A stretch of DNA of 64,000 nt from JBMNUM01 sp050946275 (GTDB lineage: Bacteria > Actinomycetota > Coriobacteriia > Coriobacteriales > CADBOM01): assembly GCA_050946275.1 (NCBI GenBank), contig JBMNUM010000006.1, positions 50,467 to 114,466 of the forward strand, in the 5' to 3' direction. Made by a program: the position numbers and the translations under genes. Numbering within the stretch: position 1 is the first letter of the stretch; each line of letters begins with the position of its first letter. Shown piece by piece: positions 16,499 to 24,677 of the stretch. Under the pieces are notes generated by a model. The model saw only the letters and a program-made list of their open reading frames with translations, searched no databases and was not told the DNA's origin.

Positions 16499-17434
16499 AT
16501 GAACAAGCTCGCATTCATATTCGATGGGCAGGGTGCGCAGGCACCCGGCATGGGCAAGGATTTCTACGACGCCTACCCGGTGTTCCGCGCGGCTTTCGAC
16601 GCGATCGACCCGATCGGCCGCTACCAGGAGCTGTGTTTCGAGGGCACCGAGGAGGATCTGGCCGATACGCGTAACACGCAGCCGTGCATGGTCGCGCTCG
16701 AGCTCTCCATCGCGGCCCTGCTGGCAGATGCCGGCATCGAGCCCGCGATGGCCTACGGCCTGTCTCTCGGCGAGTATGCGGCGCTTTCCGTTGCCGGTGC
16801 GCTCGGCACCCGCGATGCGGTGGAGCTCGCGGCGTTCCGCGGCGAGGTCATGGCCGAGGCTGCCGAGGGCATCGACTGCGGCATGGCAGCCGTGCTCGGG
16901 CTCGATGCGGACGGCGTCATCGCCGCATGCGATAAGGTCGCGGACGAGGGTGTCGGCTATGCAGCGCCCACGAACTTCAACTGCCCGGGGCAGATCGTCG
17001 TTTCCGGCGAGCGTCTTGCGGTCGAGCGCGCCTGCGAGGTCGCCAAGGAGCTCGGAGCCAAGCGTTGCATCCCGCTGGCGGTGAGCGGTCCGTTCCACAC
17101 GAAGTTCATGCAGCCTGCAGGCGAGGACCTCGCCGCCGTTTTCGAGGATATCGAGTTTGGCGCGCTGAAGATTCCCGTGCTGTTCAATACCACGGCGGCT
17201 CCGCTCGCCGAGGGACGCACCATCGCCGAGATGCTCGTCGAGCAGGTGCAGAGCCCCATCCACTTCGACGATTGCGCCCGCCGCATGGCGGCCGACGGCA
17301 TCATGACCGCGGTCGAGATCGGCTGCGGCAAGTCGCTTTCCAAATTCGTTGCCAAGGTGGACAAGGCCATCGAGACCCTCGCGGTTTTCGATGTCGAGAG
17401 CTTCGAGAAGACGAAGGAGGCCCTCTGTGGCTAA
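16499..17434 (+). CDS. fabD: Malonyl-CoA:ACP transacylase
   Basis: Loads malonate onto ACP. The acyltransferase signature IFDGQGAQ near the N-terminus, the serine elbow GLSLGEY (GHSxG in many homologues; Leu in place of His also occurs), and GPFHTKFM with the catalytic His are all present. AGGGGATGATTCAC places the ribosome site correctly for ATG 16499; another ATG nine bases earlier is too close to it. The gene overlaps fabG by eight bases. Confidence 0.95.
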   Translation: MNKLAFIFDGQGAQAPGMGKDFYDAYPVFRAAFDAIDPIGRYQELCFEGTEEDLADTRNTQPCMVALELSIAALLADAGIEPAMAYGLSLGEYAALSVAGALGTRDAVELAAFRGEVMAEAAEGIDCGMAAVLGLDADGVIAACDKVADEGVGYAAPTNFNCPGQIVVSGERLAVERACEVAKELGAKRCIPLAVSGPFHTKFMQPAGEDLAAVFEDIEFGALKIPVLFNTTAAPLAEGRTIAEMLVEQVQSPIHFDDCARRMAADGIMTAVEIGCGKSLSKFVAKVDKAIETLAVFDVESFEKTKEALCG

Positions 17435-18185
17435 GGACAAGGTCATCAGCCCCAATCCCGTCGCCGTTGTCACCGGCGGCGGCCGTGGCATCGGTCGTGC
17501 CGTGTGCCTCGAGCTTGCACGTCGCGGCTACAACGTGGTCGTGAACTACGCGTACTCCTCGGATGCTGCCGCGCAGACGGCAACCGATTGCGCCGAGCTC
17601 GGCGTGGAGTCGATCGCCGTCAAGGCAGACGTGAGCGACCACGATGAGGCGAAGGGGCTCATCGATGCTGCGATGATCAAGTACGGGCGCATCGACGTGC
17701 TCGTCAACAACGCCGGCATCACGCGCGACGGGCTCATGATGAAGATGTCGCCCGAGGACTTCGACGCCGTTATCCGCACCAACATGAACGGTGCGTTCAA
17801 CTGCATGAAGCATGTGAGCCGCATCATGCTCAAGGCCCGCGGTGGCTCGATCGTCAACGTTGCGAGCATCGTCGGCCTCACGGGCAACGCCGGCCAGGTG
17901 AACTACTCCGCTAGCAAGGCGGGCGTCGTCGCCATGACGAAATCGGCGGCAAAAGAGCTCGGCAGCCGCGGTGTGCGTGTCAATGCAGTGGCCCCCGGCT
18001 ACATTGAGACCGACATGACGAAGGATCTCCCCCAGGAGGCGGCCGTCGCCTTCGCAGACCAGATCGCGCTCAAGCGTCTCGGCCAGCCCGAGGACGTCGC
18101 CAAGGTGGTCGCGTTCTTGGCAGGTGATGATGCGGGCTATGTGACCGGCCAGGTCATCTGCGTCGATGGCGGGATCGTGATGTAG
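17427..18185 (+). CDS. fabG: 3-oxoacyl-ACP reductase
   Basis: NADPH-dependent reduction of beta-ketoacyl-ACP. This short-chain dehydrogenase of 252 residues has TGGGRGIGRAV for cofactor, NNAG, the catalytic Ser, and YSASKAG with Tyr and Lys. The GTG at 17427 has AAGGAGG upstream at 17413 and overlaps the end of fabD, so translation is likely coupled. Longer forms from an upstream ATG would lie inside fabD in another frame and are not credible. Confidence 0.95.
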   Translation: MAKDKVISPNPVAVVTGGGRGIGRAVCLELARRGYNVVVNYAYSSDAAAQTATDCAELGVESIAVKADVSDHDEAKGLIDAAMIKYGRIDVLVNNAGITRDGLMMKMSPEDFDAVIRTNMNGAFNCMKHVSRIMLKARGGSIVNVASIVGLTGNAGQVNYSASKAGVVAMTKSAAKELGSRGVRVNAVAPGYIETDMTKDLPQEAAVAFADQIALKRLGQPEDVAKVVAFLAGDDAGYVTGQVICVDGGIVM

Positions 18186-18274
18186 GAACACAAGTGCGGA
18201 AGAGCAGGCTGCCCCGGTAGGAGGAGCAGCTGGGCAGGTAGTGTATGAGTGCCTCGTATGAGGGAGAACAGATT

Positions 18275-19507
18275 ATGAACAGACGAGTTATCATCACCGG
18301 AATGGGCGCCATCACCCCGCTGGGGAACACGGTGGAGGAGAGCTGGGATGCCGCCAAGCGCGGCGTGAACGGTATCGGCCCCATCACGCAGTACGACACG
18401 AGCGATATGAAGGTCAAGATCGCCGGAGAGGTGAAGGACCTCGACGTCTCCAAGTTCCTCGACAAGCAGGAGGCTCGTAAGCTCGAGCGCTTCACCCACT
18501 TCGCGCTCATCGCATCGCAGGAGGCCATCGCGCAAAGCGGCCTGGCGATCGAGAACGAGGATCCGTATCGCTGCGGCGTCACCATCTCGTCGGGCATCGG
18601 CAGTCTCGAGCGCATCGAGCGCAACCGCGATCGTGGCAACGCCAAAGGCTTCGATCGCGTGAGCCCCCACTACATTCCCGCGAGCATCACGAACAGCGCC
18701 GCCGGCAACGTCGCCATCGCCCAGGGCTTCAAGGGCGAGTGCACGTGCGTCGTCTCCGCCTGCGCGGGTGGCACGAACGCGATTGGCGAGGCCATGAGGG
18801 CCATCCGCCACGGCTATCTCGATGTCGTGCTGGCCGGAGGTGCCGAGTCGTGCATCACGCCGCTTGGCGTCGGCGGGTTCACCGTCATGAGGGCCCTTTC
18901 CGAAACCAACGACGTCGACAAGGCGTCCATCCCCTTCGATGCGGAACGCGAGGGTTTCGTCATCGCCGAGGGCGCGGGCATCCTCGTGCTCGAGGAGCTG
19001 GAGCATGCGAAGGCGCGCGGCGCGCAGATCCTCGGTGAGGTCGTGGGCTACGGCTACACGTGCGACGCCTACCACATCACCGCCCCGAGTCCCGATGGCG
19101 AGGGCGCGGCCGCCTCGATGCGCAACGCCATCATCGATGCGGGCATCGAGCCTTCCGACATCGACCACATCAACGCCCATGGCACATCGACGCCCATGAA
19201 CGAGAAGACCGAGTCGACCGCCATCCATGCGGTGTTCGGCGACGACACCCCGCTCGTGAGCAGCACGAAGTCCATGACGGGGCATATGCTCGGCGGCACG
19301 GGCGCCGTCGAGGCGATCTTCTCCGCCCTGGCGATTCGCGACGGCATCGTTCCGCCCACCATCAACTACCGCACCCCCGATCCGGAGTGCGATGTGAACA
19401 TCGTCGCCAACGAGGCGCGGGAGGCAGACCTGCGCTACGTGCTTTCCGACTCGCTGGGATTCGGCGGTCACAATGCATCGATCGTGCTGAAGCGCTATGA
19501 GGACTAG
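18275..19507 (+). CDS. fabF: Beta-ketoacyl-ACP synthase II
   Basis: Condenses acyl-ACP with malonyl-ACP during elongation. The 410-residue enzyme starts with RRVIITGMGAITPLG. The nucleophile is in VVSACAGGTNAIG, and the two catalytic His residues lie in NAHGTSTPMNE and GHMLGGTGA. The end GFGGHNASIVLKRYE is typical. ATG 18275 follows AGGGAG; an in-frame ATG 30 bases earlier has a weaker site. An 89-base gap before it is the largest inside the operon and might hold an extra ribosome-binding or processing signal. Confidence 0.95.
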   Translation: MNRRVIITGMGAITPLGNTVEESWDAAKRGVNGIGPITQYDTSDMKVKIAGEVKDLDVSKFLDKQEARKLERFTHFALIASQEAIAQSGLAIENEDPYRCGVTISSGIGSLERIERNRDRGNAKGFDRVSPHYIPASITNSAAGNVAIAQGFKGECTCVVSACAGGTNAIGEAMRAIRHGYLDVVLAGGAESCITPLGVGGFTVMRALSETNDVDKASIPFDAEREGFVIAEGAGILVLEELEHAKARGAQILGEVVGYGYTCDAYHITAPSPDGEGAAASMRNAIIDAGIEPSDIDHINAHGTSTPMNEKTESTAIHAVFGDDTPLVSSTKSMTGHMLGGTGAVEAIFSALAIRDGIVPPTINYRTPDPECDVNIVANEAREADLRYVLSDSLGFGGHNASIVLKRYED

Positions 19508-19513
19508 GAGACC

Positions 19514-19984
19514 ATGATGAGCACGGACACCGCAGCCGAGGCCGCGCGCGAGCCACGCGTGTTGAACTCGAACCAGATCCAGGAGATCATCCCGCATCGC
19601 TTCCCCTTCCAGCTCGTCGATCGCATCACCGATTACGAGCCGGGGCAGTGGGCGCATGGCATCAAATGCGTCTCCGCCAACGAGCAGTTCTTCTGCGGGC
19701 ATTTCCCCGAGCATCACGTGATGCCCGGAGTGCTCATCCTCGAGGCACTCGCCCAGGTCGGCGCCATCGCGGCGTTGAGCCTTCCCGAGAACAAGGGCAA
19801 GCTCGCGTTCTTCGGTGGCGTGAAGAAATGCCGCTTCAAGTATCAGGTCACGCCCGGCGACGTGCTCGAGCTCCACTGCGAGCTCACCGAGCAGCGCGGT
19901 CCGCTGGGATATGGCACGGCGAAGGCGACCGTCGATGGCAAGGTCGCCTGCGTCGCGGAACTGACGTTCGCGATTGGAGAGTAG
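19514..19984 (+). CDS. fabZ: 3-hydroxyacyl-ACP dehydratase
   Basis: Removes water from 3-hydroxyacyl-ACP. The hotdog-fold protein has PHRFPFQLVDR with the catalytic His, CGHFPEHHVMPGVLILEALAQ with the catalytic Glu, and the FGGVKKCRFK strand. An N-terminal extension of about 20 residues precedes the fold. Two ATG codons stand in tandem at 19514 and 19517; AGGAG lies just upstream of the first. The next gene begins after two bases. Confidence 0.95.
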   Translation: MMSTDTAAEAAREPRVLNSNQIQEIIPHRFPFQLVDRITDYEPGQWAHGIKCVSANEQFFCGHFPEHHVMPGVLILEALAQVGAIAALSLPENKGKLAFFGGVKKCRFKYQVTPGDVLELHCELTEQRGPLGYGTAKATVDGKVACVAELTFAIGE

Positions 19985-19986
19985 CC

Positions 19987-20553
19987 GTGGGCAAGGATCT
20001 TCAGGTGGAGGGCAGCGCCAGCGCCGCCGACCCGAACCGCTACCGCACTCTGGCCAACATGGTCGCCTACGCTCGCGCGCTGCGCACGGGCGAGTCTGCC
20101 GCCGGGTCGCTTGAGGAGGCGTTCATCTACGTCAACCTCAAGCTCAAGTTGAGCTTCTACCAACGCGTCATGAAGAATTTCGCGGATCGTCGCTCCACGC
20201 TCTCCGCCGACGAGGCATATTGCATGGAAGCCGTTTTCTCGCTTGGCAACCCGACCATCGGCGAGTTCGCCAGCTACGTGCAGATTTCTCCGCAAAACGC
20301 GGCATACAAGGTCAACAACCTCGTGAAGAAGGGCTACCTCGTCAAGGAACGCGACGAGGAGGACAAGCGAGAGTACCACCTGCACGTCACGGACCGCTTC
20401 ATGGACTACTTCGCCATCTACAACGGCTACGTGTTCGACATCGTCGAACGTCTGAGGCAGCGTTATCCCGAGGAGGACGTGGAGAAGTTCACCGAGATGA
20501 TGAACGCGGTCTCCGGCGAGCTCACCCCCGAGATAACCATCCCCGGCGAGTAG
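19987..20553 (+). CDS. MarR-family regulator at the end of the fatty-acid operon
   Basis: A 188-residue winged-helix protein with a MarR-like middle: MEAVFSLGNPTIGEFASYVQISPQNAAYKVNNL as helix-turn-helix, then VKKGYLVKERDEEDKREYHLHVT as wing. An N-terminal acidic extension and C-terminal helix would form the dimer interface. The GTG start follows GGAG inside the fabZ end. Its place as last gene of the fatty-acid operon, and the AT-rich palindrome in the leader, support a FabT-like role sensing acyl-ACP, although FabT genes usually lead such operons. Function is inferred. Confidence 0.85.
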   Translation: MGKDLQVEGSASAADPNRYRTLANMVAYARALRTGESAAGSLEEAFIYVNLKLKLSFYQRVMKNFADRRSTLSADEAYCMEAVFSLGNPTIGEFASYVQISPQNAAYKVNNLVKKGYLVKERDEEDKREYHLHVTDRFMDYFAIYNGYVFDIVERLRQRYPEEDVEKFTEMMNAVSGELTPEITIPGE

Positions 20554-20587
20554 CGGAAAAAGACACCCCCTTCGTTCCACTCCGAGG

Positions 20588-21940
20588 CTACGCCGCCCTC
20601 CCCAGCCGCTTGTCCTTGCGGACGGGCCACCATCGGTTGTGGATGATCTGCTCCTCGGCGAGTTCTTCGGGAAGGGACGGATTATCCGGCGCGGGCTTCT
20701 CCTCCACATCGAGGGAGAATATCCTCATGTCGTTGTCCTGGCAGACTCTCGCAAGGGGCCGATAGCGCTCGATGCCGAGTAACTGCAGTTCCATGACGCC
20801 CATCTGCCTGACAAGGGAGGATGCGTCGCGGATGCCGACGGGGTAGCAAACGATGGTCCCGATGTTTCCGAAGAACGCATCGAGGAGCTCGTCGGTCTTG
20901 CTGCCGGTTCGAGGGTCGATCACGCGTAGCTGCTCGAGGTTCTGGAAGGCGAGGGTGAACCCCACGCGGTACTTGCGCGACTCCGCCAACAGCGCGGCGA
21001 ACTCGCGGCTCGCGTGCTCGCCGAATTCGTCGACGTACACGAAGAACGGGTCCAGCTCTCGGCTCTCGACGATACCCCCGCATATGCCGTAGGGTCCGCT
21101 ATCCACCGCTGCGCGTCGCTGCATTATCGCGTCTTCGAGCTGCATCAGCAGCCACTTGCGAAGGATGAAGGCCGCGTCATGGCCGATACGGCTCTCGGGG
21201 ATGACGGCGACGAGGATCTTCCCCTCGTCGACGATCGATTTGATGTCGACGGTTTTCTTGTCTGGCGCGAAGATGTTGCGAAGCACACGATCGCTCGTGA
21301 AGGGCTTCAGCTTCGAGAGGAACCATTGCACCATGTCGGTGTGGTCGGTCGTGTCGCGGTTGCGCAGCTCGTTGCACCATTGGTCGAGCAGGTGCATGTC
21401 GGTGATCTCGCGAGTCGCTTCGTGGGCATAGTCGGAGTTCGTGTACAGCCTCTCGATCACCTCGATGCCTCGCTTTCCGCCGTAACCCGGTGCGAACATG
21501 ATCTCGAGCGCGAGGCGCGCGAGGTGGGCGAAGCGCGGACCGGCCCAGTCGCTTTGACACTGGCACTTTAGCAGCTCGACAGTGTCGTCGATCGCCTTCG
21601 AGACAGCTGCCTCATCGCTGTCGTCGACATCGAGCGGGTTCATGCAGGGGAGAAAGCGCGTGTTCGTCGGGTCGACGATGATGACGTCGCCCATTCGCTC
21701 TTCGGGAACGCACATGAGCGGATAGAGGGCATCCTCCTCGTGCGCTGCGATGATGGCGATTCCCGCACCGTTGCGTATATCCTCGCGCTCCATCTGCAGG
21801 ATGTGGTTTGATTTGCCGCTACCCGTCCGGCCGATGATGGCCGTGTGGCGGAAGCGATCCTCGTTGAACTGGAACACCCAGCTCCCGTTATCGAAGCCGA
21901 GCGTCACGCCGAACGAGAGGTTGTCGTAATTTGCATTCAT
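20588..21940 (-). CDS. TraD/VirD4- or HerA-like DNA-translocating ATPase, orphan
   Basis: A 450-residue P-loop ATPase. It has Walker A GRTGSGKS at 37-44, an IVDP motif, and Walker B in FFVYVDEFGEHASREF, with ESRKYRVGFTLAFQNLEQL beyond it, a pattern of conjugative coupling proteins (TraG/TraD C-terminal, DUF87-type). No transmembrane segments are seen, so it is a soluble form. ATG 21940 follows AGGAGG. No relaxase, integrase or other conjugation gene is next to it: it stands between the fatty-acid operon and small unknown genes. It could be a remnant of an integrative element or a resident defence or DNA-pumping ATPase. Confidence 0.75.
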   Translation of the reverse strand: MNANYDNLSFGVTLGFDNGSWVFQFNEDRFRHTAIIGRTGSGKSNHILQMEREDIRNGAGIAIIAAHEEDALYPLMCVPEERMGDVIIVDPTNTRFLPCMNPLDVDDSDEAAVSKAIDDTVELLKCQCQSDWAGPRFAHLARLALEIMFAPGYGGKRGIEVIERLYTNSDYAHEATREITDMHLLDQWCNELRNRDTTDHTDMVQWFLSKLKPFTSDRVLRNIFAPDKKTVDIKSIVDEGKILVAVIPESRIGHDAAFILRKWLLMQLEDAIMQRRAAVDSGPYGICGGIVESRELDPFFVYVDEFGEHASREFAALLAESRKYRVGFTLAFQNLEQLRVIDPRTGSKTDELLDAFFGNIGTIVCYPVGIRDASSLVRQMGVMELQLLGIERYRPLARVCQDNDMRIFSLDVEEKPAPDNPSLPEELAEEQIIHNRWWPVRKDKRLGRAA

Positions 21941-22418
21941 GGAACCTCCTTTCGATAGAGGGTGAGTCGATGAGTCAAAAGAAGGCGATCCTCGAGGGCG
22001 ATCCTCCTTTGATTTGTTTGTCGCCACGGGTGCGGCGCCCTTCGCGTATCAGCTCGCTAGCTTGGCTGCCAGGGGACTCTACGCGGCTCCGGCTCCGCGT
22101 TCTCGGTGCTTGTGCGCTATGCGGTTGTCAAGGTGCGTCGTGTCCCAGGGCGCACGTATCCCATCGCACGCCGAACGAGAGCAAGGACCGGCAAGGCGCA
22201 TGCCGCATGAGGGCATACGTCTCCCAACCCATGAATGACTTGAATTCGAATGACTGATTGAATTTATTGAACCGGCTGCTCGAACCGGGGAGACCATCCT
22301 AGAGCACTGAATGTCTACCGTCAAGGGTGTATTTTGGAGCACCTCGCGCGTTCAGGCGGAAAATCTGGTTTACCATAGGCTCGAGGAATAACAGAGGCGT
22401 GAGAGAAGAGGCGCGACC
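21941..22418. other. Long intergenic region without clear gene
   Basis: 478 bases between divergent genes. A 95-codon plus-strand ORF (21970-22257) has odd composition, rich in Arg, Ser, Pro and Cys, so I do not call it a gene. Its last 17 codons read MRAYVSQPMNDLNSND, which looks like the start of a DUF4406-type nucleotide-hypermodification or deoxyribosyltransferase protein and then stops. Composition drops to AT-rich near 22240-22270. A possible -10 box TACCAT lies at 22371 before the TSCPD gene. Confidence 0.4.
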
Positions 22419-22691
22419 ATGCATTACAGATTCGTTCCCAAGGGCGTGTGTCCGAGAATCATGGAGTTCGACCTGAGCAGCGACGGAAAGATCTCGAATC
22501 TGTCTTCCCGCGGCGGCTGCTCCGGCAACCTGAAAGCCATCAGCAAGCTCCTCGAGGGAAGGGACGCCGAGGAAATCATCGAGATTCTCGCGGGAAACAC
22601 CTGCGGGCCCCGACCCACCTCCTGTGCAGACCAGCTGACGATCGGGCTCCGCGCGGCGCTCGATGGCGAGCTCCAGCCCGTGGAGGAATAA
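22419..22691 (+). CDS. TSCPD-domain protein (TIGR03905-type)
   Basis: A 90-residue protein with four conserved cysteines: Cys in KGVCPRIMEF, RGGCSGN, NTCGPR and TSCADQL, the last giving the TSCPD-type name. The domain is related to a C-terminal part of some ribonucleotide reductases, and stand-alone copies are common in anaerobes. It may bind metal or an Fe-S cluster; function is not established. Its neighbours (a translocating ATPase upstream and an acidic unknown protein downstream) give no clear pathway. The distance of 47 bases to the next gene is compatible with an operon. Confidence 0.8.
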   Translation: MHYRFVPKGVCPRIMEFDLSSDGKISNLSSRGGCSGNLKAISKLLEGRDAEEIIEILAGNTCGPRPTSCADQLTIGLRAALDGELQPVEE

Positions 22692-22738
22692 TCTCACGGC
22701 TGTCGAACCGTCGATGAGAGCGAGAAAAGAGAGCCATC

Positions 22739-23176
22739 ATGTCGAACAACGCTGACGTTCAGCCCGACCCCATCAGCGAGGAGCTCGATGCCCTCACGTG
22801 TGATGCGATAGGCGATGCCCTCGACAAGCTTGCCGAGGGCGAGGGTATCTGGCCCACGCTCTTGCTGCTCAGCCACCATGGCGAGCGCGAGTCCTTCACG
22901 TTCGAGGACGACGGACTCGATGTCTGCCTGCTTCAAGCACGCGCTGCCGTGCAGGAGTTCGGGGATGAGCACACGCAGTGCTATGCGCTCTACTATGACG
23001 GCTTCTTCCAGGACGGCGACCAGCTTGCCAACAACGCCCTCGTCGTCGAGTTCGGCGAACGTGGTTCCGCAAGCGCCTATTCCGCTATCGTCCCCTACGG
23101 CAACGCAGGCTCTCCGGAGGATTTCTGGTACGACGAACCCTTCGCCGGCGGCGAGGAGGAGAACCTGCTGGTCTAA
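22739..23176 (+). CDS. Acidic protein of unknown function, paralogue of 37631-38209
   Basis: A 145-residue acidic soluble protein without signal or membrane segment. I do not recognise a named domain. It shares its central layout with the protein at 37631: a helical start with an ALDKLAEGEG or ATKKIETGEE segment, a strand such as LLLLSHHGERESF or FTMVLAGEDLFM, a helix with ARAAV or ARQAI, then the motif YALYYDGFFQDGD or YVFCYDGYIETED followed by an E-rich strand. The start has GAGAAAAGAG upstream. Similarity was judged by eye. Confidence 0.75.
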   Translation: MSNNADVQPDPISEELDALTCDAIGDALDKLAEGEGIWPTLLLLSHHGERESFTFEDDGLDVCLLQARAAVQEFGDEHTQCYALYYDGFFQDGDQLANNALVVEFGERGSASAYSAIVPYGNAGSPEDFWYDEPFAGGEEENLLV

Positions 23177-23218
23177 GGGTTGATGGCGGGAAGCACGATG
23201 CGAGTGAAGAAGGCGTAG

Positions 23219-24553
23219 ATGCGCAAGCCGAACGAGCGATTGGTCAACTGGTTCTTCCGGACGCTCTGCCGCGTCCAGAGCATCACCATGTCCGCGCGCC
23301 TCAACGCCGCGCAGCTCGTGAGCGTCATCATCGGTGCCGCCATCGTCGCGTTCGAGATCATCACGAGCATCGGCGACTCCGTGTTCGGAATGGGTGCTCC
23401 GATCATCTTCATCGGTATCTTGGCGATCATCGTGCCTGCGCTCAACGAGATCCTGACGATCCGCCGGAACAACGTCAGCCACATCATCAACACCAGCAGG
23501 ATGTACCACGACGGCGTCATCGACCGCCTCTCGCTCTCGCCCGAGTACGAGGAGTCGGGATACCGCAAGCGGCCCTACGACGACTGCGGCACCACCGAAT
23601 GGCACGTCGACAGCCTCCAGGTCAACGCCATGCTCCTCGAGGGTTCGGTCGATGCGGACAAGGCGCTTCCCCTGACGGAGAAGAAGCCCGCGTTCAGTCT
23701 GCCCGACGAGGTTCGGCCTCTGGCATCCGGCATCATCAAGCGCATGCTGCAGGGCTCGAAGAACCGCCGCTTCTTCAACGGCAAGCTCACGCGCCTCGGC
23801 AGCGATCTCCTCGTCGACTCGTGGGATTCGACGATTGTTCAGAAGACGAGGTACTTCGACGGCCAGTGCACGCACGAGATCGTCTACAAGCGCGTGTCGA
23901 ACACCGACTCCCTCGAGGACAACTTCCTCGGCGAGAGGCTTCTGCTCGATGATGGCGACTGCATGGTCGGGCTGTGGGCGAGCCGTTGCGCGAACTTCAT
24001 GGGGTCGTCGACGATCGCCATCACATCGGACGGCTATCTGCTCGTCGGCACGCAGGGAGGCCAGTCGATGGCCAACGCCAACAGGCTGGCGCCTTCGGGA
24101 TCGGGATCGGTCGAATACTCCGACTTCACGAAGCTGAAGGCGTCTCCAGATGCGAACACGCTGCAGAACCTCGTCATCCGCGCAGCCGAGAGGGAGCTTC
24201 GCGAGGAGTGCGCGCTGCCAGAAGGAGCCGGGTTGCGAAGCCGCGTCATCGGCTACACGCGGCTGCTCGAACGCGGTGGCAAGCCCGATTTCTTCTGCGT
24301 GACGCGCATCGGCATCACCGAGGCCGAGGTGATGGAGAGCTTCGAGCAGCGCCAGCGAGCCGCTGAGGTCGCACTGGGCTGCAGGCCGATCTCGGTTAAG
24401 GTTGCGGAGGACCAGACCGCATCCGCCGCCCTTTTCGGATTCCTGGACGAAGTGCGTCGCGAAACACCCGACAAGCACCGCATCTCGATCCAGCTCCAGC
24501 TGTGCGCCGAGTATCTCGAGGCCGCCGAGCCGATTCTCGGTTCGTGGCTGTAG
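23219..24553 (+). CDS. Membrane-anchored protein with degenerate Nudix-like domain
   Basis: A 444-residue protein with two N-terminal hydrophobic segments (about residues 30-50 and 57-77, ending VPALNEILTIRR), then a large cytoplasmic part. Around residues 320-336 is RAAERELREECALPEG, which matches the Nudix box REUxEExGU except that Ala replaces Gly and Asn replaces the first Glu. It follows a TSDGYLLVGTQGG strand, as in Nudix folds where the substrate-binding strand precedes the box. Hydrolysis of nucleoside diphosphate derivatives is possible but may be weakened. The start is 42 bases after the acidic protein gene, on the same strand. A strong hairpin ends the unit. Confidence 0.65.
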   Translation: MRKPNERLVNWFFRTLCRVQSITMSARLNAAQLVSVIIGAAIVAFEIITSIGDSVFGMGAPIIFIGILAIIVPALNEILTIRRNNVSHIINTSRMYHDGVIDRLSLSPEYEESGYRKRPYDDCGTTEWHVDSLQVNAMLLEGSVDADKALPLTEKKPAFSLPDEVRPLASGIIKRMLQGSKNRRFFNGKLTRLGSDLLVDSWDSTIVQKTRYFDGQCTHEIVYKRVSNTDSLEDNFLGERLLLDDGDCMVGLWASRCANFMGSSTIAITSDGYLLVGTQGGQSMANANRLAPSGSGSVEYSDFTKLKASPDANTLQNLVIRAAERELREECALPEGAGLRSRVIGYTRLLERGGKPDFFCVTRIGITEAEVMESFEQRQRAAEVALGCRPISVKVAEDQTASAALFGFLDEVRRETPDKHRISIQLQLCAEYLEAAEPILGSWL

Positions 24554-24559
24554 AGGGCC

Positions 24560-24584
24560 GGAACGCTCCTCGGGCGAGCGTTCC
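24560..24584 (+). terminator. Hairpin between Nudix-like gene and typA
   Basis: Perfect 9-base arms GGAACGCTC and GAGCGTTCC with a 7-base loop begin seven bases after the stop. No T run follows, so termination would need Rho or would be partial. Confidence 0.55.
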
Positions 24585-24677
24585 ACATGCCGCATTCGCA
24601 GTCCCTACGTGTGCTATACGGCGGTATCCTAATCAACTGTGGTTATGCACGGATTAGGAATCAGGGGAACTTCAAAC

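Noticed and set aside
17349..17426. Upstream extension of fabG from an ATG inside fabD
   Set aside because: Would add a basic nonsense N-terminus out of frame with fabD; GTG 17427 with AAGGAGG is better.
14564..17491. 975-codon minus-strand ORF opposite fabH-fabK-fabD
   Set aside because: Antisense shadow of three well-recognised genes; high third-position GC removes stops in this frame. Composition is rich in Arg, Ala, His and Asp with no domain.
18137..19876. 579-codon minus-strand ORF opposite fabF
   Set aside because: Antisense shadow; no motif and no ribosome site.
10838..20553. Possibility that the fatty-acid operon is a polyketide or specialised-lipid cluster
   Set aside because: Single copy of each housekeeping FAS-II enzyme with no extra ketosynthase, cyclase or tailoring gene.
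21970..22257. 95-codon plus-strand ORF in the gap after the ATPase
   Set aside because: Weak start, odd Arg/Ser/Cys composition and no recognisable domain apart from its last few codons; kept only as a possible gene fragment.
22694..24595. 633-codon minus-strand ORF opposite the acidic and Nudix-like genes
   Set aside because: Composition is typical of antisense frames here, and the plus-strand genes have coherent membrane and domain features.
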